Shown piece by piece: positions 1 to 11,285 of a stretch of 64,000 bases of DNA. The stretch lies in the NCBI GenBank assembly GCA_036346225.1, contig JARFIW010001491.1, positions 2,666,001 through 2,730,000 on the forward strand, written 5' to 3'. The stretch's first letter is position 1, and each line of letters begins with the position of its first letter. The translations under genes were made by a program, and so were the position numbers. Under the pieces are notes generated by a model. The model was not told the origin of the DNA and searched no databases. It saw only the letters and a list, made by a program, of their open reading frames with translations. The stretch comes from Platerodrilus igneus (Eukaryota > Arthropoda > Insecta > Coleoptera > Lycidae).

Positions 1-92
1 GAGAAGTTCAGGTTTGGCGGAAAGGGCCCTAGAGATCCCTTCGCCAACGTAGTCTTCAAGTGACCCCACACTTCGAAGACGTATATTAGCTG

Positions 93-410
93 ATGCTATT
101 AACCTCAGGTGGCGAAGAGTATGGGCCGGGACCACTTCTCGATGACCCAGTGTTACCGGTGCTACGAGTACGGCCATCGATCGATGGAGTGCAGGAGAAG
201 GTACAGTGGTGCGGTAACTGTGCCGAGGTCGGGCATGAATTCAAGAATTGCCGGAAGGCAGTCCCCTGCTGTGTGGTTTGCGCTAGGGCAAACGACAGAA
301 CTGGCGGTGGCGCGAAGGTCGATACGCGCCACGACGCCAAGTCGAGTAGATGCCCCACGATGCAACGTCTGAAGCACGCAATCACACGAAACATCGATTA
401 TGGACTGTGA
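93..410 (+). pseudogene. ORF1 (gag) zinc-knuckle remnant of the R1-like LINE
   Basis: Gag of an R1-type LINE binds the element RNA. Three CCHC knuckles can be read, split over two frames. The first (CYRCYEYGHRSMEC) lies near 152-195. The second (CGNCAEVGHEFKNC) and third (starting CCVVC) lie in the next frame near 210-360. A frameshift near 200 separates them. Only the C-terminal part of gag is in the window, because the 5' part lies beyond its left edge. Three closely spaced CCHC motifs directly before an endonuclease frame are typical of R1/Jockey-group ORF1 proteins. The copy cannot make an intact protein. Confidence 0.7.
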
Positions 411-435
411 AGATAAAACAAAGTCCATAAGAAGC

Positions 436-3400
436 AAGAAGATTAAATTCGCGCAACTAAATCTCGGGAAAGGTAGAGGGCAACAAATAACTTCGTAAAG
501 TTATTCATCGAAAATAATATCGACATCGGGTTTATACAGGAACCGCACCTGTATGGCCACAAAATAACAGGTTTTGGGAGGGGTTACCGTCTTAAACGCG
601 AATAGTGAACGACCGCGTAGCGGATAATAATAAATAATGGAACGTGCGCCGGAATTATATTAAATAATTTATCGAACGAGTTTGTAACGACGGCCGAAAT
701 CAAATCAGGGAAAATGCGTTCTATGTAATAAGCGTGTACCTCCCGCCGGTCGATTCCCGGCGGGAAAATCTAAACCGAAGACTTGATAAATGAAGTAGAT
801 AATATTATTCGTAAAATCGGCAGAAATAACAATCTAGTCATTGGGGAGATTTTAATGCCAAGTCGCCACTATGGGGCAGCCCTATCGAAGACGATAGAGG
901 CTCGCAGGTTGCTGATCTTTTACGGAATGGGATCTTAGTGTGATAAACACTAATGATTTACCTACGTTTGAGACGCATAGAGGCAGCAGTTTTATAGATA
1001 TTACTGCAGTCTCGCACGAAATGTTAGAAACGATTTGTAATTGGAAATTAAGGTCGGACGAGGAAACGCTCTCTGATCATAAATTAATAACATGGGACGT
1101 TGAAACTAAAACAAGTGCAAACGAGCAGCTAACTGTATTTCCGCGGTTCTGTAATAAAAAGCAAATTGGGAGCGATTTAAACAAAAATTTGGCGAAAGTA
1201 TCCTGTGCTCGAAAATGAGCTATTTAACTGCCGAGAGGCAGACGAAGTAGAAACACTCGCGAAAAATTAAACGACGCGGTGGTAGACGCGTCGTCGTATT
1301 CCATGCCGAAAAAGAAAACATTTAAAGACAGCGTACCCTGGTGGACCCGGGAACTAACCACCAAGCGGGCAGAAACGCGTAACCTAAGGCGCCGCTATCA
1401 ACGCGCCTCGGGAGATATAAGAGAACAACGGAGAATAGAATATAATCAAAGTTACCGCGAATATAAAATATTAATAGAAGAAACGCGAACGAATAAATTT
1501 AAAGAATTCTGCACGCAAAACTCAGAGAAAGAACCCTGGGGAACCGCATACCGCGTAATTAGAGGAAAACAACAAAAAATCGCGCTCAGTAATATAAAGA
1601 AAACAAATGGCGAATACACGGAAGGTTTTAAAACCACAGCGGAATATTTACTAGAGAAATTTTTCCCATCGGATAATCTCGAGGGGGATGAAGGGTCGCA
1701 CGATTTAATACGTCGGGAAGCTGCAAAGGCGCAAGGAACAGGTGCCGATAAGGCAATCCTAGTTCACGAGGTCGTCAGGGCTCTTAGGAGGATGAACCCT
1801 AAAAAGGCACCGGGACATGATGGAATCACTTCAGACGCAGCTCTGCAGGCGTGCCTGTTAGCCCCGTGTGTCTTTGTTGGGTTGTTTAATCTTTGTTTAG
1901 AAAGGGGCGTTTTTCCGCGTTGCTGGAAAATCCAGAATGTGAAATTTATACCCAAACCTAAAAGGCGGATGCGTCAGATCCGGGCAGCTATCGTCCAATT
2001 AGCTTGCTACCGGTGCTGGGGAAAGTTTTAGATCGTGTTATGACTACGCGTATTGAACACCTAGTGCGAGACAGCGGCGGTTTTAATAACCGACAGTTTG
2101 GTTTCGTGGAGGGCAAGTCGACTATCGACGCGTTAGAGTTCGTTGTCGGGGAAATTAAGCAGGCAAGAGATGCCAAAGAGTACTGTGTCGTTGTTGCTTT
2201 GGACATTTCAGGAGCATTTGATGCTGCCTGGTGGCCATTAATCGTTTGCGAGTTAGATCGTAGGAGTTGTCCGCGAAACTTGATGTCTTTGGTCAAGAGC
2301 TATTTCTCGGGGCGATTAGCACAGGTTGAAATTCCGGGTGAAGTTCTGTCGCGTGAGGTGGAAAGGGATGCCCGCAAGGGTCGTGTTCTGGTCCCACATT
2401 TTGAAGTTGTTGTATGAGAGCATCTTTAGGGTCAAGTTGCCCGCAGGATGCTCAATCGTTGGGTTTGCAGATGACACACTTTTAATTGTAAGATCGAGAT
2501 TGTTAATGGATATGCGCACAAAACCGAACGAGGCGCTTAATAAATTACACGAATGGTCGCAGGCGGTAAAATTAAAATTTAACACGGCGAAGTCAGAGGC
2601 GCTTTATTTCGGCACGAAACCAGGACAGAGACCTCCTAGGTTAGAGCTAGGAGGAGAAAATCCCGTTTAAAGATTGTATTACCTACCTCGGCGTCAAGAT
2701 CGACAATAAATTAAATTGGAAAGCGCACGTACAATACGTAAAAAGTAAGGGCGGCGAAATATCAAATAAAATGATGGCGGCGGCTAAAATAAAGTGGGGT
2801 TTCAGGGGCGAATCGCTGAGGACGGTTTATGCCGGAGCAATTGAGCCGGCAATACTGTACGCAGCTTCTGTATGGGCAGAAGGTTGTAAAGTCCGGGAGA
2901 TGCGTCAATTGACGAGCGTACAACGCATAACCGCGGTAAAAGCGGCGAGGGCGTACAGGACCACCTCCACGGAGGCTGTCCTGGTGATCAGTAGGTCTCT
3001 CCTATCGAATATGTCGTTAGGGAGATTAGAGATAGACGATTAATAAATATAGGAAAAGGGCGCGAAATTATCGAAGATCTTAATCTTGGTAATAGGGAAA
3101 TTGCAAGAAAGATTGTTGTATCTGAGTTAGGGCACCCGGCTGATATTAGAGGGATCGAGTTTGTCGAAGGTGATGAGGACGCGATGGGTATCAGAATTTA
3201 TACGGACGGTTCACGTATGGACGATGGGCAAGCAGGCGCGGCGTTTGTCGTGTATAAGCAGGAAAGGAGGTGTTTCGGTTTCAAACCAAACTCGCGAACT
3301 GGTGCACTATCTTCCAGTGCGAATTGGTAGCCATACGAGAGGCTATCGATTACGTAATAAACCATACGGGCAGAGACGAGTATTATATAATCAGTGATAG

Positions 3401-4048
3401 TAAATCGGCGCTAACGGCTTTAACAAACATGAACACCTCGACAGATCTCCAAGCGGACGTCTGGAGGATAGCGCGTACGGCGCCAGAGTTTCGACGTTTA
3501 AAGTTCTGTTGGGTCAGGTCGCACAATGGTAACGTAGGAAACGATAGGGCTGACGAATTAGCTAAAGAGGCCGCGACGGGCGACTTTCGAATATCACATT
3601 CGTCGATACCGAGGTCTTTAATCAAAAGAAAGCTGCGCGAAAAATCAATTCGACAATGGGAAGAGAGGTGGAACAACGCTGCCACGGGCAGGTTGACCCA
3701 CAAATTCATACCGAGCATAGAAGCCAGAGGTAAGATCGAGGTTAAGCTCGATCACAAAATGGTGCAGTTGATAACAGGGCACGGCGCCCTGAAGGCGTAT
3801 TTACAAAGGTTCGGTCTAACCAATAGCGACCGCTGCGAATGCGGTGAGGGCGCGGAAAGCGCAGAGCACGTGCTCTTCGACTGCCCGCTTGAGGCGGGAA
3901 ATCGAGGGTTGGCTGATAGCAACCTAGCTATCCTAGGTCTGGCATGGCCAAAGAGCCTAGAGGAAGTCGGGAAGTGGTTAACCAGAAGGCGTTCTGGACA
4001 GCCTTAAAAGAATTCGCGGGAAGGGTCGCGAGATTAGACAATCAATGA
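436..4048 (+). pseudogene. R1-like ORF2: endonuclease, reverse transcriptase, ribonuclease H
   Basis: This is the remnant of the LINE enzyme that nicks target DNA and copies RNA into it. The endonuclease region (about 436-1,218) keeps an IQEP motif near 535, GDFNAKS near 845 and SDHKLITWD near 1,072. The RT region (about 1,279-3,043) keeps ALDISGAFD with its catalytic aspartate near 2,200 and FADD near 2,465. The frame shifts near 2,360, just where the RT QG motif should stand. A ribonuclease H start (IYTDGSRMDDGQAGAAFV) is near 3,197, and the rest runs to about 3,620. A cysteine-rich C-terminus (CECGEGAESAEHVLFDC) lies near 3,835. Stops and frameshifts near 2,030, 2,360, 2,670, 3,270 and 3,990 show it is inactive. 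Confidence 0.8.
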
Positions 4049-4542
4049 CGACCGCGTGTAAAAATTCGGTGGGGTTGGTGGGAGGATTGAAAATTTTAGA
4101 TTGACTTGGCGTGAGTAAGGATACGAGCATAACCAAAACCTGATATTAAAAAAAAAAAAAAAAAGATAATTATACCAAAATGTCCAATATGCACGAGAAA
4201 CCCCACTCCATTAATACAATCACTGCCTATCTTCATAATTATGTGCGGAAAATCGGGAATAAATAATACCAAATAAACAATAACAAATAAATCATAAACC
4301 CTCATTAAATTAAATCAATAAAGTAAACAAGGATAATAAAACAGAGTGCAACCGCGCATCCCCAGGACTTGAAAGTGAAGTGATAGTGATAGTGATTGTG
4401 ATCCCCAAAACATTTAGTGCATACCCACCAGGACTTTAGCAGTGCACCCCGTCCCACCTTTAGAAGTAAGTTACAGACGACCAGATCTTCGGATGCTGGA
4501 GAATTTTATTATCGAGGTAAGACTTAAATTGTGGCGGCTGTA

Positions 4543-4641
4543 CTCGCACAAGCATTGATTTACATTAATTAGTAGTTTTGAAATAATTTAAGAAGCACGT
4601 TTGGTGTGTAAAAGCGCTAGCCGACATAATGCTTGTGCGAG
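4543..4641. repeat. 14-bp inverted repeat with 71-base spacer
   Basis: CTCGCACAAGCATT at 4,543-4,556 is the exact reverse complement of 4,628-4,641. The two arms could pair into a hairpin. The role is unknown, and it could be a relic of transposon ends. Confidence 0.6.
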
Positions 4642-5135
4642 TGCACCTGATAAATAGGGTGATGCTTTCGCTATTTTGTGCACTGCTATATGCTTAACGC
4701 TTATTAAACATTTATTTATATATTTACATAATTATATTTATTTATATTTTATATTTACACTTTATATTTATTTATATATAGCATGTATTATGTGGCTTAT
4801 TTGTTTTGTTTGACGTTCTGTCGCCATTTTGGTTGCAGTATATATTTGGGAAGGACGAGCAGAATTGCGAAGATTGTAATCATAATGTAAATCAGTTAGG
4901 GAACGATAGGAAAGCTAGGGATGGATTTAAATTAGTTAGCTAGATTTGGATAGTTTTAAGACGACCCTTCAGGTCGCACTGGTAAGCAGAACCGGCGTCT
5001 GCTATCCGGTATTACGGATCCCTCCCATCTTATTTTGCTTGTTGATCGGGTACACTCGAAAGTCAGCGCTAGGGATACCATTATTTACAACCCTGTTTTT
5101 AGTTTTTGTTTTGTTTTTGTTCCAGTTTTTGTCAG

Positions 5136-5219
5136 ATTTTTAGGTTTGTTAGATTGTTAGAGTTTGTTAGGTTTGTTAGATTTTTAGGTTTGTTAGATTT
5201 TTATTTAGTTTTTATTTAG
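5136..5219. repeat. Minisatellite of GTTAGATTTTTAG-like units
   Basis: Variants of TTTGTTAGATTTTTAGG recur about five times in 84 bases. It is low-complexity sequence with no coding potential. Confidence 0.6.
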
Positions 5220-5278
5220 GGTGAATCAATTATGAAGTAAGAATAAATTAGGAGCACGACTATTTTTCGCGTTTAAAC

Positions 5279-5308
5279 CCAATGTAGTACCTCCGGGTGG
5301 AGCATTGG
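5279..5308 (+). repeat. 3'-tail fragment of the tRNA-derived SINE
   Basis: The bases match the tail of the SINE family found elsewhere here: an AATGTAGTACC core, a GGGTGGAGCATTGG end and one substitution in between. Only about 30 bases remain. Confidence 0.5.
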
Positions 5309-5343
5309 GGACGTGGCCGCAAGTATAGCGGCCCTAATTCAAA

Positions 5344-6124
5344 TTATAATGTCAAGTTGTAGACACCAGTCGATGTCGGGCTGTTCTCCAAAGATACGAG
5401 GGCGGTGTTGCAGTATTCTAGTTCTTTTTTCTGTAGTTTAGTCACATAGTTGATTATGTACCCCATGTCGGTGAATTCGGTCTTGATATTTTCTGTTGTA
5501 ATGTTGCCGGCTAAACCCTTGATGACTATTTTAAGGTCGCGTTCGGATCTGATGGTGTATGTGTAGAATTCGATGTTTGATCTTCTTTAAGTAGTCCTGC
5601 ATGTATCTGAATTGCGTGCTATCGTTGGGTATTATTCTTCCTCCTTGTCCAGTTGCTCGGATGTCGACTTTGTTTTGTAGATGTCGGTTTAGCTCCTTAG
5701 CGTGCTGGATGCAATTAGGGAACTTATCGATAAAAATAGGAGGGATGCGGTTACTGCTGGTCCGTGTCTGAGGCTGTGAACGTCTTTCTGTATCGGAAGT
5801 GTCCATGGTGACGATGGTGGCGGCGACGTTGGCGTAGCTTATGCTACTCGATGGTTTGTCCTTGTCGGGGCCTGGTGTGGTAGTTGCGGTGGATGTCTTT
5901 GGTTCGATTTTTATTTTATGGGTGTCGGATTTCTGCTTCTTGTTGTGTTCTGTTTCGGAGGATGATCGGTCGTCACGTCGTCTGCGTGTAGAGGCGTTCT
6001 CGTAGTCCATGTCGGAAGTGTCATCGGTGATGGAAACGGATGCCCGTGTCTTCAGAAAGTCTTTCGCTGGCATTGGTATTGGTTCGCTCTGAAAAGAGCG
6101 GTTAATAACGATGGTGTACACCAA
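5344..6124 (-). pseudogene. Jockey-like ORF1 (gag-like) fragment
   Basis: Reading right to left, a 197-residue frame starts at 6,124 with a charged, low-complexity N-terminal half rich in S, T, D, K and R. From about residue 125 (IPPIFIDKFPN) it resembles the conserved ORF1 region of Jockey/CR1-group LINEs. A frameshift near 5,575 moves the conserved part (DLKIVIKGLAGNI) into the next frame, which ends at a stop at 5,344-5,346. In the family this domain precedes CCHC knuckles and binds RNA. No knuckles and no ORF2 follow here, so the fragment is 3'-truncated. The family call is by motif resemblance only. Confidence 0.55.
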
Positions 6125-6515
6125 GTGCCGGGGCTCGTAATGTACACCTCTTCAGCAGCTTGAAGTTCAGTTCACTTGAACGTCTTCGATGAAAACTGTA
6201 GAGATGATCTGAAGTTTCTCACTGTAAGTAGATTCTAGTCGTTCTCTCGCGATGTTAACTCTCTCGAGGTCTGACTGGAACCTGCTTCCTGTTGGATTCG
6301 AAATTATATTTATACGCTTTTTCTTCGTATGCTGGCTATGTAGAAAAAGGTTAATGAGATGTTTAACCAATGAAAACGTGAGGTTTAGTTTTAGCATGTA
6401 AAAGAATGTCCACAGGGCTTTTGACCAATGAGCGTGCAGGATTTAGGGTAGTGAAAAAAATTAGTTGAAAATTCTCGGTGTTCCTTGAGTTGTTCTATTT
6501 TCCGTACTTGCATTT
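6125..6515. other. Unassigned stretch beside the copia 3' LTR
   Basis: Two short minus-strand frames (6,167-6,397 and part of 6,391-6,654) show no recognisable motif. I see nothing else to report here. Confidence 0.4.
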
Positions 6516-6702
6516 TGATATAGGTAACAACCTCTATTATAAGAGTCAGAAAACGATACAGAGTTGAATACGTATATTTATATACTTCTTTTAGATTAGC
6601 AGAACCAAAAAAAGTGTCAAACTCATTTACAAAAAAAAATAAATATAAAAACATTGCTGCTATGATACAGAACGTACTGTTTTTATATATCAGAGACGCT
6701 CA
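6516..6702 (-). repeat. Copia 3' LTR (about 187 bp)
   Basis: It matches the three separated pieces of the 5' LTR (12,428-12,520, 13,157-13,215 and 16,974-17,015). Read on the minus strand it begins TGAGCGTCTCTGATATATAA, which contains a TATA-like box. The outer end near 6,516 is inferred from the TG expected on the plus strand. Confidence 0.65.
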
Positions 6703-9702
6703 GGTATCTTTTAGCACTTCCTCCACAACTATACGTTCTGTCACTAATACTAACGACACCAATATCGTTCCGTAATTTACAAAATCGTTTTTGATTAAGT
6801 GGTTTTGTCAAAATGTCAGCTATCTGTTCCTCTCCACTAACATACTCGATCTTTAATTTTTCTTCAAGAAATTTATCTCTCACAAAGAAATACCGTACAT
6901 TCACATGCTTAGTTCTTTTATGAAATTCGGGATTTTTTTGTTAATTTTATTTTGGTTGTCTACAAAAAGAGTAAGTACACTTTCCAAATGTGCAACTTAA
7001 ACGAGATAGCCATATGACTTTCTTTGTGCTTTCGGTTGCGGCTACAAACTTTCCCTCAGTTGTAAACACTGCAACCGAACGTTGCTTTTGACTTGCCCAA
7101 CTGATTTCGCCACCTGCATACTCCCGCATAATCTGCATTACTGAATGCTTCAAGTACATCTTGCTTGTATTTAGAGTCGAACACAATTCCATAGTCGACT
7201 GTAACACAAGTTACGTTTCGGGCCTTGGGAGCGGTGTTTTTAAAAATTAATTCAAAACTTGTAACAAATTTTATTAGTTTAATCAGACATTAATTATGGA
7301 ATTTTAACAAACTGGTTTAAAATTACTCTAAGTCGAAAAATAATTACTAATTGAACTATTATGAGTAGCCTAAGCAAACTGCAATATTAAAACTGAAATA
7401 CTTTGACTGACTTCCTGGTCTTGGGGCTCCCGGGGTATTTACGTTGTCCCTGCCCCTCACAATTCTGTGGGAACTTGCAGAGCTCATGTCTGCTTATTTC
7501 TTAATACTATCCATAATACATTGTAACAATCTTACTTTCTAGATAATCATGGTAACTTAACCGTCTGTGACCTGCCACCTGCAGTATCACTATCGTCTGG
7601 AATACATTGGATTGCATCCGTTCTCATAACTGTTAATAACCTTTTTATATTTTATCTTTGAATTACATTGTTGTACTTGACTTAATAATTTCTTAACGAT
7701 TTCTAATAATTTCTTATTAGATTCTATTTTATAATACATATAAAGATTGGGGGATACATAACTCACGTAGATATCTAAATATTCTTTTTACCTTGAGCCA
7801 GTCCGCTTCTGTCGGTTTTTACAGGGCACGAGCAGCTATACCTACAGCGTATGCAATATCTGGTTGGGTGGCAATCAATAAATGCATTAGGATTCCCACT
7901 GCCTCCCTGTAAGGGACTTGGTCATCAACAAGCTTTAAAGAATCACTTCCAGAACTATCGTATGGAGCAGATACAGCATTGGCTGTACTCATGTTAAATT
8001 TTTCGCGCACCTTCTGTATATATACATGTTGCCCAATAAAAATCTATCCATTTTCTAGTTTTCGAAATTGAATATTTAGAAAACTTTCTAAGGAGCCAAT
8101 TCTAATTTTAAATTCTTGGCCTGAAGAATTTTTAAATTCATTTGCTTCTGCAGGGTTTGTCCCAGCTACCAGTTCATCGTCAACATTTATTGCCACTACC
8201 AGCTCCTTATTTCGATGTCTTGCAAAGAAACACGAATCAGCAGTACTTTGCATCAACTTTTGTAATTTTATAAACTCTACCAACCGTGCGTTCCAACATA
8301 GTGGAGATTATTTAAAACTATAAAACTGCGATGCCATCTGCACACTCGTCCTGATCCGTCATCGTATCCCTCAGGTTGCTTTATATACATTTCTTCCGAA
8401 AGTGTACCGTAGAGGAATGCAGTTTTGACATCAAACTGTACAAGGATACAATTCTTATGGAAATGCTTGAGAATTGCTGTATATTGACACTATTTCCAAT
8501 CAGGTTTTCTTTTTATTCTATCCTCGGTCAAGTGTTAAAGTGTCAACATTGTTATCTTTGGCATCTTCGTCGTTATTGCTAGCATCAAATTCTACTGGAT
8601 CATTATCTACAGGCTGACACTGTAGAGTATCCATGGTTTGATCTTTTTCTTCTGGTACCAAAACTGATTCAGTTTTCACCTCACTTTGATACTTAATTAA
8701 CTTTTCGTGTTTGTAGTTGACGTCATGACTAACTATAGTTTTATTTGAAGCTGGCAGCCAAATGCGGTATCCTTCACGTTCGCCATGATCGCCAACACAA
8801 TTTCCCAGAATACTGCCAGCATCCCCTTTACGTTTTCGTTGTTTTGGTGTGTGGGTAAAGCATTCTGTTCCGGACGCGCGTAGGTGTGAGATGTCATTAA
8901 ATGACTTCCAGGTCCAAAGCTCAATGGGCCTTTTTTCTTGAATGAGAGTAGGCCCAGTTCGGTTTAATACGTGAACCGCTGTGTTACATCTTTCAGCCCA
9001 TATATTTTTTGACATTTTACGTGCTTCAAACATAGATAAGGCAGCTTCTACTATTGTTCGATATTCGCGCTCTGCAGCCCCGTTCTGTTCTGGCGTATAG
9101 GGCCCTGTTGTGCGTAGTGTGATTCCACGTTCTTATAAAATTTCCATAATTTCTCCAGAAACAAATTCACCTCCATTGTCGCACAAAAGTTCTTTCACTA
9201 CATAACCTGACGTTTTATTTCTTCCAAAAAATTACGTGGATAATTCACAACTTCATTTTTATGCTTAATAAAAAAACACACGCCTGAACTTGTTGTAATC
9301 GTCTTTAAATATCACAAAATAACGATTACCACACAAAGAAATGTTTTGCATGGGTCCACAGATATATGTATTTATCTGTTGTTTGACGGCCACAGGTCGA
9401 TTTGAACGAGAACCAAAACTACGATTATGTGACTTTCCAAGTGCACATCCATCACAAAATTTACCATCGGCTACCACATTTATCCCTTTGAGTTGCAAGA
9501 ATCTCTTCACATGCCTTTTATTTTGGTGACAGAGTCGCTCATGCCATATAAAATACTACCGACTTGCCTGAAATAATTGCGCGCATACTGAGCACATAAA
9601 AGCCACCATACATACCCGTAAGTCGTACTTTGCTGTCCATTTTGAACTTATATCCGTAACGTTCTGCTTCAATATATATACGTATTAGCTACAGCTCGAC
9701 CC
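6703..9702 (-). pseudogene. Copia pol: integrase, reverse transcriptase, ribonuclease H
   Basis: Read right to left. The GAG-pre-integrase and integrase start lie at about 9,702-9,265 (FCDGCALGKSH, then IFKDDY). The integrase C-terminal half is at 9,033-8,518 (NRTGPT, then ELWTWKS). The RT start is at about 8,480-8,290 (QFDVKTAFLYGTLSEEMY). The catalytic VDDELVAGT lies near 8,175. A connection domain follows at 8,010-7,760 (YREAVGILMHLL, then TQPDIAYAVG). Ribonuclease H is at 7,207-6,720 (ISWASQKQRSVAVFTTEGK, with G for the usual acidic residue, then EEQIADILTKPL). Several frameshifts and an insert at about 7,208-7,740 break it. In the family this polyprotein copies the RNA and integrates the cDNA. 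This copy is inactive. Confidence 0.8.
7208..7740. other. Unassigned insertion inside copia ribonuclease H
   Basis: About 530 bases separate two parts of the copia RT/ribonuclease H frame. The left edge begins TGTAACACAAGTTACG, which is LTR-like, but I found no matching right edge or target duplication. No coding signal is visible. Confidence 0.45.
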
Positions 9703-11285
9703 ACTCAGAATAAATGACGGCCAGCGTCTGAAACATACCAAACGTCCTTAAGAAAGCTCTGAACTACGTTGAACCAACTTTTATTTCAATATTTACATTT
9801 TCTTTGCTACGTACCTAGACGTAGCCGGTAGAAAAGTAAACACCAGACTAACTTCCAACCGCGGAGAGTGGGGGGGATTCGCCTACATACCAAACAGAAA
9901 CAAAAAAAACACATCGTACACGACTATCTATTAACAATGAAAATAAATTAAAATGTCTTGATTCACAGGTACAAAGAAAGTTAGTAAATTTAAGTTATAT
10001 TTTACGGATCAAATTTTATAAAGGATCCACTAAGTGCGCATTTCGTAGCTAACAGGTAATAAAAATCATTTAGAAAAATAATGCTTAGATTTTCTCAATA
10101 GCAGGTGTGTTAAAAAGTATTAAAGGTAGGTTTTCTCCATAGCAGGTGGGTGAAATTAAAGTATTAAATGTAGACTAAGGTGTAGTAAGAATTAAAGAAA
10201 GAAAACCAGAAACACTAGTAAAGCTAGCTTCTAAACATGGATGGTGAACTGGTTTCACAACATCAACCTTACATGTGATTTTCCAATGCTTCACCCGAAG
10301 GTACTACATTGGCTAGGAATAGAGTTTTTACCTGGAAAATTTTGAATTTTGCAACCCTTGCTGTTCCAAGCAAGGTAGGGATCTTTAACGTGCATGACAA
10401 CACTCACACACGGGACCTCCATTTTACCTCTCATCCGAACGAAGGTGTATTTTTGTGAAATATGCTCACCTACCATTTTTCAAGCGGATCGTGTCGGCAT
10501 TTGAACCCGGGAGCTTGTGCGTAGTAGTCACACATATACCAACTACGCCACGGAGCCGCCTTCACAACATCAACCGCTGATAAATAAGGATCTTCGATGT
10601 ACGTAAAAGAGTCACATACCTCTATGTGTCGGGATGCGTATCTTGCAAACCGCCGGGAGTGAGTCAGCATAGTAACGCCATGGTCGTCAGGGTTCAATCA
10701 CCTTGCCATCGTAATTATAGCAGCGATTCAAAGACAAAAGGCAGCTGTCTCACGGCAATGAACAGATGGGTCTACACAAAGAAAGAACCCATTTGGCCTC
10801 CAGCTAAAAAAAGCTAATAAGAGAATCTGATTAGAATGGGTACGCGCGAGGAAACTCACCGAATACACGCAAGTGTCGAAAATATTTCGACGTACAAGCT
10901 GTAGAATCACATTCAAAAATGGTTCAAACTGCAAATCCTAGCTGATCGAAACGCGGTAAAACTGGAAAACCCGGCTTATATCGGATAGTGCACGACCTTA
11001 TTTCAACAAGTCGTTACATTGGAACAATAGAGAAAACCAATATATGTCGGTCGTAAGGTATACCAAGATAGCGAGTACCTAAAAACAGGATATAACTATT
11101 TACTTGTAGCATAAACTTGTCGTTTCGAAATAAATGAGTTCAAAATGAAAATTTCTAACACGCGTACTTGTAAACAGGATGTTGTCGAAGAATTTAAGAG
11201 ATTACGGGATATCTAAAACAAAGAATAGACTATTTAATTCATCGAATAAGTTTTCGTTTTAAAAGAAAAGGGATTTGAGTTGAGG
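9703..11285. mobile_element. Insertion between copia protease and integrase, LTR-like
   Basis: The copia frame stops near 11,289 and resumes near 9,702, so this block is foreign. It has no coding signal. A 20-base palindromic segment at 9,806-9,825 recurs exactly at 63,604-63,623, and the neighbouring sequence there resembles the LTR-like units at 35,201-36,982 and 55,734-57,524. That suggests a related LTR. A SINE sits inside at 10,269-10,560. The ends are approximate, and no clear target duplication was found. Confidence 0.5.
10269..10560 (-). mobile_element. tRNA-derived SINE, full length
   Basis: Read on the minus strand, it starts GGCGGCTCCGTGGCGTAGTT, with a pol III A-box-like TGGCGTAG. 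The B box is imperfect (GGTTCAAATGCC). A conserved middle with CACGTTAAAGATCCCTACC follows, and the end reads CAATG...AAAATCACATGTAA. A perfect 15-bp target duplication, TTCACAACATCAACC, flanks it at 10,254-10,268 and 10,561-10,575. The length is about 292 bp. It carries no protein and depends on a LINE for movement. Confidence 0.85.

Larger units (their letters stand above)
1..4164 (+). mobile_element. R1-like non-LTR retrotransposon, decayed
   Basis: The modules lie in LINE order: a zinc-knuckle ORF1 remnant, an AP-type endonuclease, a reverse transcriptase, a ribonuclease H domain and a C-terminal zinc-binding region. A 17-base A run at 4,148-4,164 is a plausible 3' end. The left end is cut by the window. 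The open frame is broken many times, so the copy is dead. The family call (R1/I group) rests on the three gag knuckles and on the RT and C-terminal cysteine motifs. A ribonuclease H domain is more typical of the I and LOA lineages, so the exact clade is open. Confidence 0.8.
4165..5343. other. AT-rich stretch without a recognisable gene
   Basis: No coding signal was found on either strand. It holds a 14-bp perfect inverted repeat (4,543-4,556 and 4,628-4,641), a T-rich minisatellite (5,136-5,219) and a short SINE tail fragment (5,279-5,308). The short frames here look like chance ones. Confidence 0.6.

Noticed and set aside
5136..5219. TTAG-rich repeat as telomeric sequence
   Set aside because: Units are irregular and not the TTAGG insect telomere repeat.
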